NCBI RefSeq assembly: GCF_000292345.1
Contig: NZ_ALOU01000019.1
Span: 248,001 to 312,000, forward strand
Source of the DNA: Cupriavidus sp. BIS7
GTDB taxonomy: Bacteria > Pseudomonadota > Gammaproteobacteria > Burkholderiales > Burkholderiaceae
Reading direction: 5' to 3'
DNA length: 64,000 bases
In this document: in pieces, positions 16,727 to 26,203 of the stretch
Layout: the number at the start of each line of letters is the position of its first letter
Numbering within the stretch: position 1 is the stretch's first letter
Program-made: the position numbers and the translations under genes
The notes under the pieces: model-generated
Seen by the model: only the letters and a program-made list of their open reading frames with translations
What the model was told of the DNA's origin: nothing
Databases searched by the model: none

Positions 16727-16939
16727 TGTGTCCAGCCTCGTGATGAACGGCGGATTATACGGGAGCTGATACAACCCCGAGCACCTGCAGCGAGAACCTC
16801 CATGTCCAGGTCCCGGTCACGGGCAGAACCTCGACAGGGTCGAGTGTCCTGAGCGTCTCATGGACAGCCCGCCGAGGTCACTTTCTTTGAGCCCGACGGC
16901 CATGACTGATCGCTATTCCACGTTCGCCCAACGCGCTGA

Positions 16940-17680
16940 TTACCACCGTTCCATGTAAGGACGCAGATCGAGTTCGAACGTCCAGGCATCGCGTGGCTGC
17001 GTATGCAGGTACCAGTAGTTGTTGGCGATGTGGTCGGGATTCAGGATGCCGTCTTGCGCCTTGAGCGCGTAGCGTTCCGGGAATGTGTCGCGGATGAACG
17101 CGGTATCGATGGCGCCGTCCACCACCACATGAGCGACGTGGATGTTCTGCGGCCCTAGTTCGCGCGCCATGCTTTGCGCCAGTGCGCGCAGGGCATGCTT
17201 GGCCCCGGCGAACGCGGCAAAGTTGGCGGCGCCCCGTAGCGCTGCAGTTGCGCCTGTGAACAGGATGGTGCCGCGACCGCGCGCCACCATCCGCCTTGCC
17301 GCGGCCTGCGCATTGAGAAAGCCGCTGAAGCAGGCCATCTCCCAGATCTTGAAGTACTTGCGCGGCGTTTCTTCCAGAACGCTGCATGGAACGTTGGCGC
17401 CGATGTTGAAGACAAGTACTTCGATCGGGCCGTGCTCCGATTCGATCTGTTCGAACAGGTCCGCCACGGCTTCTTCCTTGCGCGCATCGCTACTGTAGCC
17501 GTAAGCCTGTCCGCCTTCGCTGCGGATGCTGTCGACAAGCGGCTGGAGCTTGTCTGCGGTGCGGCGGGTGACGCAGGCAATATAGCCCTCTCTGGCGAAT
17601 CGTCTTGCGATGGCACCGCCGGTGGAGTCGCCGGCACCAATAACCAGGGCCACTTTGGGTTGCGCGGAAGTTGAGGTCAT
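16940..17680 (-). CDS. SDR-family oxidoreductase with Phe in place of the catalytic Tyr
   Basis: Short-chain dehydrogenase-fold protein of 246 aa. The nucleotide-binding motif is GAGDSTGGAIA (residues 15-25) and the NAG-like strand is FNIGANVP. The YxxxK site reads FAGAK (Phe157, Lys161), so the catalytic Tyr is missing; the Ser position lies in FTGAT. This may be a subfamily with altered chemistry or a non-catalytic role. The ATG at 17680 is followed upstream by a palindromic operator shared with the TetR/isomerase promoter, so it is probably repressed by the adjacent TetR protein. Confidence 0.88.
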   Translation of the reverse strand: MTSTSAQPKVALVIGAGDSTGGAIARRFAREGYIACVTRRTADKLQPLVDSIRSEGGQAYGYSSDARKEEAVADLFEQIESEHGPIEVLVFNIGANVPCSVLEETPRKYFKIWEMACFSGFLNAQAAARRMVARGRGTILFTGATAALRGAANFAAFAGAKHALRALAQSMARELGPQNIHVAHVVVDGAIDTAFIRDTFPERYALKAQDGILNPDHIANNYWYLHTQPRDAWTFELDLRPYMERW

Positions 17681-17694
17681 GCTGTCTCCATTAA

Positions 17695-17723
17695 TTAACG
17701 ATCGTTTGGTAAACGAACGTTAA
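17695..17723 (-). promoter_or_regulatory. TetR-type operator upstream of the SDR gene
   Basis: Inverted repeat with arms TTAACGATCGTTT (17695-17707) and AAACGAACGTTAA (17711-17723), 12 of 13 bases complementary, 3-bp centre. The left arm contains the perfect palindrome AACGATCGTT, repeated at 18399-18408. Confidence 0.75.
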
Positions 17724-17767
17724 GCCAGCAGTGGGAAGGTGTCAAGCAGCCGCACGTGGAGGGTCGA

Positions 17768-18343
17768 TCAGTCCTTGCCGCTGGCGGCCAGCGGTATGGT
17801 CTTGGCGAGAAAGCGGCGGCTGGCGGCCAGGATTTCCTTGCGGGTCTTTTCGCTTTCGACAGTGCGGGCCACCACCAGCGCGCCAACCAGCTGCGCGATC
17901 AGTGCCCACGCGGCGTCGGCGTCTCCGGTTCGCGCGCTCCAGCTTTGCTGGGTCTGCTTCAGGGCTTGCTCCACCGCCTGCCGTACTGCTGGCACGGCAC
18001 GTGCGATCTCCGCGCCCAGGGTCGGCAGAATGCAGCCAACCTCTGGCGTCACCGCATGGAAAGTACTCAGATAGTCACGCACGCACTTCGCCACGTGGTT
18101 TTCGGGGGACTCTCGATGCCCGGCCATCATGTCGCAGCTCTTCTGCATTTCCTGTTCGACGATGGCCCCGAACAACTCCTGCTTGGACTGGAAGTGGCTG
18201 TAGAAGGCGCCGCCGGTCAGGCCGATGGACGACATCAATGCATCCACGCCGGTCGATGAGAAGCCTCCCTTCTTGGCGATCGCACTGCTAGCGTCAAGAA
18301 GCTTCTTGCGGGTTTCCTCCTTGTGGGTACGGGTATAGCGCAT
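17768..18343 (-). CDS. TetR-family transcriptional repressor
   Basis: Repressor of 191 aa. The N-terminal helix-turn-helix is seen in THKEETRKKLLDASSAIAKKGG and MSSIGLTGGAFYSHFQSKQELF; a helical ligand-binding domain follows. It is divergent from the isomerase gene at 18426 and transcribed toward the SDR gene. Copies of AACGATCGTT lie in front of both the SDR gene and the tetR/isomerase divergent region, so it probably represses itself and both enzymes. The ligand is unknown. Confidence 0.92.
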   Translation of the reverse strand: MRYTRTHKEETRKKLLDASSAIAKKGGFSSTGVDALMSSIGLTGGAFYSHFQSKQELFGAIVEQEMQKSCDMMAGHRESPENHVAKCVRDYLSTFHAVTPEVGCILPTLGAEIARAVPAVRQAVEQALKQTQQSWSARTGDADAAWALIAQLVGALVVARTVESEKTRKEILAASRRFLAKTIPLAASGKD

Positions 18344-18391
18344 GGCATTGAGCGGGCAGTTGACATTGAACCAACCATAGCATAGTGTCCG

Positions 18392-18410
18392 TTAACCAAA
18401 CGATCGTTAA
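18392..18410. promoter_or_regulatory. TetR-type operator between tetR and the isomerase gene
   Basis: TTAACCAAACGATCGTTAA contains the perfect palindrome AACGATCGTT (18399-18408) and shares AAACG and GTTAA arms with the site at 17695-17723. It sits between the divergent starts at 18343 and 18426. Confidence 0.7.
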
Positions 18411-18425
18411 GTAAAAGGAGGAGGC

Positions 18426-19016
18426 ATGACGAAGGCGGTGGAGTTCTTTTTCGATGTGGGAAGTCCGGCATCCTATCTGGCGTGGACGCAGCTCCCGGGG
18501 ATATGCGAACAGGCGGGAGCCAGTCTGGTCTACAAGCCCATGTTGCTTGGTGGTGTGTTTCAGGCCACTGGCAATGCTTCTCCCGCGACAATCCCGGCGA
18601 AGGGCCGCTATGTGTCGCACGACCTGGCGCGATTCGCGCGCCGCTATGGTGTGCCATTCGCTTCGAACCCGCATTTTCCGATCCTGACGTTGACGCTGAT
18701 GCGTGCGGCGGTCGGCGTGCAGGTGCGCCAGCCGGAGCGGCTGGACAACTACCTGTCGGCGGTATTCCAGGCGCTTTGGGTGGAATCGCTCAATCTCAAT
18801 GACGCGGACCTTGTTGCGCGGACACTCGAACGTGGCGGCTTTGATCCGGCGCAGGTGGAGCAGTGGGTGAGCGACCCGGAGATCAAGGCAGCGCTGAAGG
18901 CCAATACCGACGAAGCGCTGCAACGCGGTGTGTTCGGTGCGCCGACGATGTTTGTCGGGCACGAGATGTTCTTCGGCCAGGACCGGCTGGATTTTGTCCG
19001 CGAAGCACTCGGCTGA
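18426..19016 (+). CDS. 2-hydroxychromene-2-carboxylate isomerase family protein (DsbA-fold)
   Basis: Kappa-GST/DsbA-fold protein of 196 aa. The N-terminus VEFFFDVGSPASYLAW is the HCCA-isomerase signature, with Ser in place of the DsbA CxxC. The C-terminal part GVFGAPTMFVGHEMFFGQDRLDFV is also typical. Members isomerise intermediates of naphthalene-type degradation using glutathione, but many act in other pathways. A strong AAAGGAGGAGG ribosome site precedes the ATG. It is divergent from tetR and shares its operator. Confidence 0.9.
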   Translation: MTKAVEFFFDVGSPASYLAWTQLPGICEQAGASLVYKPMLLGGVFQATGNASPATIPAKGRYVSHDLARFARRYGVPFASNPHFPILTLTLMRAAVGVQVRQPERLDNYLSAVFQALWVESLNLNDADLVARTLERGGFDPAQVEQWVSDPEIKAALKANTDEALQRGVFGAPTMFVGHEMFFGQDRLDFVREALG

Positions 19017-19119
19017 CGCCAGGCAGAAACTGGCCCGCGTCTGGCCAGAACCGCCTCGCATCGTCTTGAACAGCCCGTAGGCAAGCTCTGCCGCTGTCCT
19101 GTAGCGATCATGGGCTTGC

Positions 19120-19992
19120 CTACTCGAAATCCGGCTCCCCTTGCCAATCGAAGAAGTCCGGCATCTGGTCTGATACGCGATTCGGGAAATGCGCGGGACG
19201 CTTTTCAAGGAAACTTGCGATGCCTTCCCTGGCATCGTCCGACTGGCCGCGCGACTGGATCGCGCGGCTGTCCAGCTTGTGCGCGTCCATGGGATGAGCC
19301 GCACCTGCCATGCGCCAGATCATCTGGCGCGCCATGGCGACCGATACGGGGGCAGCGTTATCGGCAATCTCCCTGGCGATGGCATAGGCCGCCGGGAGCA
19401 GATCCTCGGGCGCATGGAGCGAGCGCACGAGTCCACGCTCGTGCGCTTCCTGCGCGCTGAACACGCGACCCGAAAAACACCACTCAAGGGCTGTTGAAAT
19501 GCCCACGACGCGCGACAGGAACCATGACGAAGCGGCCTCCGGCGTGATGCCGCGCCGCGCAAACACAAGGCCAAACTTGGCGTCGGTCGAAGCGATACGG
19601 ATGTCCATTGGCAACTGCATGGTGACACCGACGCCAACTGCCGCGCCGTTCACGGCGCCGATGACCGGCTTGAGGCTGCGGAAGATGCGTAGCACGACGC
19701 GACCGCCGCCGTCGCGCTTCACGCCGGTGGAACCGTAGCGCTTCTCGTAGTCGAAAGTGGAACCGCCGCTGGAAAGGTCGGCCCCGGCGCAGAAGGCGCG
19801 GCCGCTGCCCGTCACAACCACAGCGCGAACATTGTCGTCGGCGTCGGTCGCATCGAACGCGGCGATCAGGTCTTCACACATCTGGTGCGTGAATGCGTTC
19901 ATCTTCTCGGGCCGGTGCAACGTGATCGTGGCGATGCCGTCGTGCACGGCGTACTGGAGCGTCTCGAAGGTCGGGGGCGTCGTGGTGGTCAT
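19120..19992 (-). CDS. Enoyl-CoA hydratase/isomerase family protein
   Basis: Crotonase-fold enzyme of 290 aa acting on acyl-CoA thioesters. Motifs are the N-terminal YAVHDGIATITLHRPEKMNA and the oxyanion-hole loop SGRAFCAGADL. The second oxyanion stretch is NGAAVGVGVTMQL, and GITPEAASSWFL carries the acidic residue. The ATG at 19992 begins a typical N-terminus; an ATG at 20004 adds four residues, and neither has a strong ribosome site. Substrate is unknown. It is convergent with the isomerase gene and is not obviously part of its regulon. Confidence 0.88.
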   Translation of the reverse strand: MTTTTPPTFETLQYAVHDGIATITLHRPEKMNAFTHQMCEDLIAAFDATDADDNVRAVVVTGSGRAFCAGADLSSGGSTFDYEKRYGSTGVKRDGGGRVVLRIFRSLKPVIGAVNGAAVGVGVTMQLPMDIRIASTDAKFGLVFARRGITPEAASSWFLSRVVGISTALEWCFSGRVFSAQEAHERGLVRSLHAPEDLLPAAYAIAREIADNAAPVSVAMARQMIWRMAGAAHPMDAHKLDSRAIQSRGQSDDAREGIASFLEKRPAHFPNRVSDQMPDFFDWQGEPDFE

Positions 19993-20173
19993 GGTCACGT
20001 CCATGTTGAAGGGTGCGTGCAGCCTAGCATCTGCGCCGTCATCATGGCACGGGGCTTCCGCGGCGCGGAATACGTGGAAGACCCGAAACACGCCATGGCG
20101 ATCTTGGCGGATTGGAAGCGGGCAGGCCTAGTAGAATCCCGTCTCTCCAGTTCATACAGACGGTTCCAGGCAA

Positions 20174-21088
20174 ATGGCAGTCACGCGAAGCAGAAAACAG
20201 GCAACCCTGATCGGGCTTGTCGCGGTCCTTTTGTGGAGCTCGATTGTCGGCCTGATCCGCGGCGTCAGTCAGAGTTTCGGCGCTACGGGTGGGGCCGCCC
20301 TGATCTACACGGTCGCGTCCGTCCTGCTCTGGCTGACCGTTGGCCCGCCGCGTACGCGGGTGCTGCCGCGGCCTTACCTGGTCTGGGGAAGCCTGCTGTT
20401 CGTTTCCTACGAGCTGTGCCTGTCGCTGTCCATCGGTTACGCCAATAGTGGCAGGCAGGCCATCGAGGTGGGCATGGTCAACTATCTCTGGCCGACCTTC
20501 ACGATGCTGGCCGCCATCGCGTTCAACAGGCAGCGAGCCAACTGGCTGATCGTGCCGGGGGGCATGGTTGGCATCCTGGGAATCTCCTCGGTGCTTGGTG
20601 GCGATCAGGGTCTGGACATGCCGAGCATGGGCCGCAATATCCAGGACAACCCACTGAGCTATGGCCTGGCCTTTGCTGGCGCCGTGATCTGGGCGGGCTA
20701 CTGCACGGTGACAAGCCGGTTCGCCCAGGGCAAGAATGCCGTCACGCTGTTCTTCATGCTTACGGCGCTGGCGCTCTGGGGGAAGTACCTGTTCACGGGC
20801 GGTGAGGCGATGGCCTTCAGCCTGACGGGCGTCATCTATCTGGTGCTCGCCGCATGCGCCATGGGCTTCGGCTACGCGGCGTGGAACGTCGGCATCCTGC
20901 AAGGCAACATGACCGTGCTGGCTGGCGCGTCGTACTTCATCCCGGTGGTATCGGCCGCGCTGGCCGCCGCGTTACTGCATGCGCCGCTGTCGTTCGCATT
21001 CTGGAAGGGCGCGGCGATGGTGTGCGCGGGCTCCATACTCTGCTGGCTGGCAACGCGTGGCAAAGGTGAGCGTGTAGCGTCATCGTGA
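20174..21088 (+). CDS. yddG: YddG-type DMT-family exporter
   Basis: Inner-membrane 10-TM drug/metabolite transporter of 304 aa. YddG relatives export aromatic amino acids and paraquat-like compounds. Matching stretches include TLIGLVAVLLWSSIVGLIR, GYANSGRQAIEVGMVNYLWP and the second-half GYAAWNVGILQGNMTVLAGA. The gene is single and has no obvious partner. Confidence 0.88.
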   Translation: MAVTRSRKQATLIGLVAVLLWSSIVGLIRGVSQSFGATGGAALIYTVASVLLWLTVGPPRTRVLPRPYLVWGSLLFVSYELCLSLSIGYANSGRQAIEVGMVNYLWPTFTMLAAIAFNRQRANWLIVPGGMVGILGISSVLGGDQGLDMPSMGRNIQDNPLSYGLAFAGAVIWAGYCTVTSRFAQGKNAVTLFFMLTALALWGKYLFTGGEAMAFSLTGVIYLVLAACAMGFGYAAWNVGILQGNMTVLAGASYFIPVVSAALAAALLHAPLSFAFWKGAAMVCAGSILCWLATRGKGERVASS

Positions 21089-21353
21089 AGCCCCGGTAAG
21101 TGGACGGGGCGCGTCCTGTGTATCGCGGTGGCGACTTGTGGGAATGTGCTGAGAACCGGTGGAACGTAGCGCCGCATGCACGTGTGAAGGGACCTGGCAC
21201 GACCGATAAATCACCCTGCGCGATTTTCGCCCGGGATGCGAGTGCGGCTTTTTCAGTTACCGGGCAATCCTGACTAGACTGGAAATGGAGCGGATCACAC
21301 TCCATTACCTGCAACCTGAACTCATCCGCAAGGATGCTCAAGAAGGGGGCACC

Positions 21354-21698
21354 ATGTTACAAGCCAGTGAAATCCAGAAGCGCTTTACTCATCTGCAACA
21401 CACGGTCAGCGAAACATCGAAGGCCGTCCACGCCGATTCAACGATCCCGAAGGACTTGATGAGCTGCATGGACGAACTCGACAAGGAATGCAAGTCCGCG
21501 AAGAAGGTCATGTCGTCCCGGAACGAGGGGAGAATCCGTCAGTGCGTTGATGATCTCGAACGGATTGGTGATCGCGCGGAACGCGCTTGCCGTGAGGCCG
21601 ACAGCCTCAACAATCGGGTCAAGGACGCAGTCAGCTCCATGCATCTGGAGCTTGCCGAACTGAAGGGCGAAATGCACCTAAAGGGCGAAATGCACTGA
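21354..21698 (+). CDS. Small helical/coiled-coil protein of unknown function
   Basis: Product of 114 aa with heptad-like charged helices (SEIQKRFTHLQHTVSETSKA, later DDLERIGDRAERACREAD) and no signal peptide or membrane segment. I recognise no family. The C-terminus ends in an exact hexapeptide duplication, LKGEMH twice, from an 18-bp tandem repeat at 21660-21695. AAGGGGG precedes the ATG at 21354; an earlier in-frame start at 21285 is less likely. About 265 bp of non-coding DNA lie upstream. Confidence 0.7.
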   Translation: MLQASEIQKRFTHLQHTVSETSKAVHADSTIPKDLMSCMDELDKECKSAKKVMSSRNEGRIRQCVDDLERIGDRAERACREADSLNNRVKDAVSSMHLELAELKGEMHLKGEMH

Positions 21699-21842
21699 TC
21701 CACGGATAGTTGCGGCCGAACCTTGATCTTGGGCGCCGCAAACAAATTGGGCTGAGCCCGCGCAATACGGGACTCAGCCCGGGGCAAGGACGTATCGGGC
21801 CCAAACCAGTCTGTTTCCCGACGTTGAGCGTTGCAACAGCCT

Positions 21843-21861
21843 GTGTTCCATTCTGGAACAC
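21843..21861. promoter_or_regulatory. Upstream activator site, exaC promoter
   Basis: Perfect inverted repeat GTGTTCCA-TTC-TGGAACAC. It is centred about 120 bp before the -12 element of the sigma-54 promoter, a usual distance for an enhancer-binding protein. The core TGTTCCATT recurs upstream of the alcohol dehydrogenase and cytochrome c promoters. Confidence 0.65.
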
Positions 21862-21958
21862 CTTGGGTGCTCATTTGGGCCGCCATGGGCATGGCGCATC
21901 GGGCCGCAATGCGCGATGTACCTTCCTGATTCCCGCTGAACCCGTTACCGGCAAGGGG

Positions 21959-21974
21959 TGGCCCGGGTTTTGCA
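21959..21974 (+). promoter_or_regulatory. Sigma-54 promoter of the aldehyde dehydrogenase gene
   Basis: TGGCCCGGGTTTTGCA has GG and GC separated by exactly 10 bases and the TTGCA -12 block of the RpoN consensus. The expected start site is near 21985, 60 nt before the ATG. Confidence 0.75.
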
Positions 21975-22044
21975 GATGACGCATGGACCCAGCGCAGATC
22001 AGACCAGAACGCTGGGGTCGTCACTCACCATCAGGAGACAGTCC

Positions 22045-23565
<1,521 letters not shown>

Positions 23566-23679
23566 TGGCGTAGCAGGACGCGACAGGCGCGCGGCCATCG
23601 ACACGCGCACCTGTCGCCACCGGCGCAGGCCAACGGACCTGCCCGGGCAGACACTAGAACGATATTCGGAGACAAGGCT

Positions 23680-25968
23680 ATGGGCCGCCCCTGTGTGCAG
23701 CGGCGTTGGCCACCTCATGCCGTCCTGCGGCTGTGTTACGCAGGCGCCGTGGCATGTGGACCCACCCTGGCGTCCGCGCAGACCCCCCAAAATGACGACG
23801 CGGTCATTACGCTGGCGACGGTAACGGTCGTCGGTACCACGCCGCTGCTCGGCGTAGGCACGCCGCTGCCGCAGGTATCGGCCAACGTGCAGACGGTACG
23901 CGGCAGCGATCTGCTGCGCCAGCACCGAACCGTCCTGACGGACGACTTCGACAAGAACCTGCCCAGTGTCGATATCAACGAAGTGCAGGGCAACCCGTAC
24001 CAGACCGATCTGCACTATCGCGGCTTTACCGCATCGCCGGTGCTGGGCACACCGCAGGGACTGTCGGTATTCGTCGATGGCGTGCGCGCCAACGAGGCTT
24101 TTGGCGACGTGGTGAACTGGGACCTGATCCCGCGCATGGCGATCGACACGATCCAGCTGATTCCGGGATCGAATCCTACCTACGGCCTGAACACACTCGG
24201 CGGCGCGATCACGATTGCCACCAAGAACGGCAGGGAGAACCCGGGCGGCTCCGCAGAGGTGGCCGGTGGCTCCTGGGGCCGCAAGATGTTCCAGGCGGAA
24301 CAGGGCGGGACGATCGGCTCCAACCTCGACTACTACGTGGCCGCCACCGCGTTGAACGACAACGGATGGGCCGATCACAACGCCAGCCGCATCCGTCAGG
24401 CGTTTGGCAAGCTTCGCTATACGGGCGCCGATACCACGCTGTCGCTTGCCATGGGAGGCGCCGACAACACGCTGCAGGGGTCGCAGACGATCCCCCGTTC
24501 GTTTCTCGATAACCCGGCCCAGGCCTACACGTTCCCCGACCAGAACAAGAACAGTACGGCGTATGTCACGCTGTCCGGCGACCATTTCTTCAACGATTCG
24601 CTGCAACTGAGCGGCAACCTCTACTACCGCCATTTCCGGAATACCAATTTCAGCAGCAACGTCAACAGCGACTTCGGCAGCGTTGATGCGAACGGCAACG
24701 TCGACCAGGTGCAGTCCAACAACACCCAGTCGGTCATCGCCACGGACAGCTATGGCGCCAGCCTGCAACTGACCCGGCTTGGCACCGTTGCCGGGATGGA
24801 GAACCAGCTTGTGGTGGGCGCGGCGGCGGACTTCGCGAACTCCGGCTTCACGCAGGCCTCGCAAGACGCGTACTTCACCGATGCGCGCGCGTCGGTCGGC
24901 ATTGGCGGCTTCACGCAAACCACCAACGCGAGCACGCGCAACGCGAATCTCGGCATATATCTGAGCGACACGCTGTCGCTGAGCAAGCAATGGACGCTCA
25001 CCCTTTCCGGACGCTACAACTGGTCACGGGCCGCAATCAACGACGAAAGCGGCGCGCAGCCGCTGCTCGACGCCAATCACACGTTCTCGCGCTTCAATCC
25101 GGCTGTCGGCATCAACTGGAATCCGACATCGAACCTGACCGCCTACGCGACCTACAACGAGGGCATGCGTGCGCCGACCGCCATCGAACTGGCCTGTGCC
25201 GACCCGGCCGCGCCGTGCTCGTTGCCGAACAACTTCATCGCCGATCCGCCGCTCAAGCCGGTGGTATCCAGGACGTTCGAAGTCGGCATGCGTGGCCGCG
25301 TGGGCGAAGCCACGACGTGGAGCGCCGCCGCATACCGCACCACGCTCGACGACGACATCCAGTTTGTCAGCGCGGGCGCGGCAAGCACGCTGGGGTTCTT
25401 TCAGAACGTGGGCCGCACGCAGCGCCAGGGGTTCGAGCTGGCCGGGCACACGGTGATCGGACAGTTCGGCATTGGCGCCAGCTACAGCTATGTCGATGCC
25501 ACTTATCGCTCGGCCTGGACGGAACATAGCCCGAGCAATTCCAGTGCCGATGCCAACGGCAATATCAACATCAAGCCCGGCGACCACATTCCCGGCATCC
25601 CCGAGAGCACGATCAAGCTCAGGGTCGACTACAGCGCCACGCCCAGGTGGAAGATCGGAACCAACCTGATCTGGCGCGGCAGCATCTATGCGCGCGGAGA
25701 CGAGAACAACTCGGACGCAAACGGCAAGCTCTCCGGCTACTTCCTGGCGGATCTGGACACCACGTTCCAGGTGACCAGGCAACTGCAGATCTTCGCCACT
25801 GTCACGAACCTGTTCAACCGCCGCTATCAGAGCTTCGGCGTGCTTGGCACCAATGTGTTCACGGGGCCGAACCATACCTTCGACGCCGCGAACCCGGTCA
25901 ACGAGCAGTTTGTTGCACCGGGCGCGCCGCGCAGCGTGTGGATCGGTCTGCGGTACGCGTGGAAGTAG
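23680..25968 (+). CDS. TonB-dependent outer-membrane receptor
   Basis: Outer-membrane beta-barrel of 762 aa with a Sec signal (cleavage near ASAQT), a TonB-box-like ATVTVVG, a plug domain ([32 protein letters not shown]) and a barrel closing with [10 protein letters not shown]. The last codons are Trp-Lys rather than a terminal aromatic, because the stop lies in a 9-bp repeat. The ligand is unknown. Its place between exaC and the quinoprotein dehydrogenase suggests uptake of something that enzyme needs, such as a metal-chelator complex or PQQ; this is inference. It has 114 bp upstream with no sigma-54 element seen. Confidence 0.9.
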   Translation: MGRPCVQRRWPPHAVLRLCYAGAVACGPTLASAQTPQNDDAVITLATVTVVGTTPLLGVGTPLPQVSANVQTVRGSDLLRQHRTVLTDDFDKNLPSVDINEVQGNPYQTDLHYRGFTASPVLGTPQGLSVFVDGVRANEAFGDVVNWDLIPRMAIDTIQLIPGSNPTYGLNTLGGAITIATKNGRENPGGSAEVAGGSWGRKMFQAEQGGTIGSNLDYYVAATALNDNGWADHNASRIRQAFGKLRYTGADTTLSLAMGGADNTLQGSQTIPRSFLDNPAQAYTFPDQNKNSTAYVTLSGDHFFNDSLQLSGNLYYRHFRNTNFSSNVNSDFGSVDANGNVDQVQSNNTQSVIATDSYGASLQLTRLGTVAGMENQLVVGAAADFANSGFTQASQDAYFTDARASVGIGGFTQTTNASTRNANLGIYLSDTLSLSKQWTLTLSGRYNWSRAAINDESGAQPLLDANHTFSRFNPAVGINWNPTSNLTAYATYNEGMRAPTAIELACADPAAPCSLPNNFIADPPLKPVVSRTFEVGMRGRVGEATTWSAAAYRTTLDDDIQFVSAGAASTLGFFQNVGRTQRQGFELAGHTVIGQFGIGASYSYVDATYRSAWTEHSPSNSSADANGNINIKPGDHIPGIPESTIKLRVDYSATPRWKIGTNLIWRGSIYARGDENNSDANGKLSGYFLADLDTTFQVTRQLQIFATVTNLFNRRYQSFGVLGTNVFTGPNHTFDAANPVNEQFVAPGAPRSVWIGLRYAWK

Positions 25969-25995
25969 TGGAAGTAGTGGAAGTAGTGGAAGTAG
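25960..25995. repeat. 9-bp tandem repeat over the TonB receptor stop codon
   Basis: TGGAAGTAG occurs four times (25960-25995). The first unit encodes Trp-Lys-stop and ends the receptor, so the other three copies are untranslated. Confidence 0.9.
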
Positions 25996-26015
25996 TGGGC
26001 CGGAAGGAGGCGCGC

Positions 26016-26045
26016 CACCTGTTCCATTTCGAAGCAGAACAGGTG
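26016..26045. promoter_or_regulatory. Upstream activator site, alcohol dehydrogenase promoter
   Basis: Perfect 9-bp arms CACCTGTTC (26016-26024) and GAACAGGTG (26037-26045) around a 12-nt centre, and containing TGTTCCATTT. It lies about 100 bp before the -12 element. Confidence 0.6.
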
Positions 26046-26118
26046 TTGTGTCCCCGCATGGCGCACATCAACACGCATTGGCGCACCTGAAATCGCGCTT
26101 TTCGCGGTGCTTACCCGG

Positions 26119-26134
26119 TGGCATGGGATTTGCC
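26119..26134 (+). promoter_or_regulatory. Sigma-54 promoter of the quinoprotein alcohol dehydrogenase
   Basis: TGGCATGGGATTTGCC: GG and GC are 10 bases apart and the TGGCA and TTGC blocks match the RpoN consensus closely. The start site would be about 60 nt before the ATG at 26204. Confidence 0.75.
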
Positions 26135-26203
26135 ATGAGCCGTCAGGTGCGACGGTCGCATCAACCGATTTTGACAACGACGAGAGAGACAAAGGAGACA
26201 ACG

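Larger units (their letters stand above)
21699..22044. other. Regulatory region of the aldehyde dehydrogenase gene
   Basis: No gene is supported. In order it holds a strong hairpin at 21749-21780 (GGGCTGAG/CTCAGCCC plus CCCG/CGGG, no T-run), a GTTGCAAC palindrome near 21830, the activator-site palindrome at 21843-21861 and the sigma-54 promoter at 21959-21974. Confidence 0.6.
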
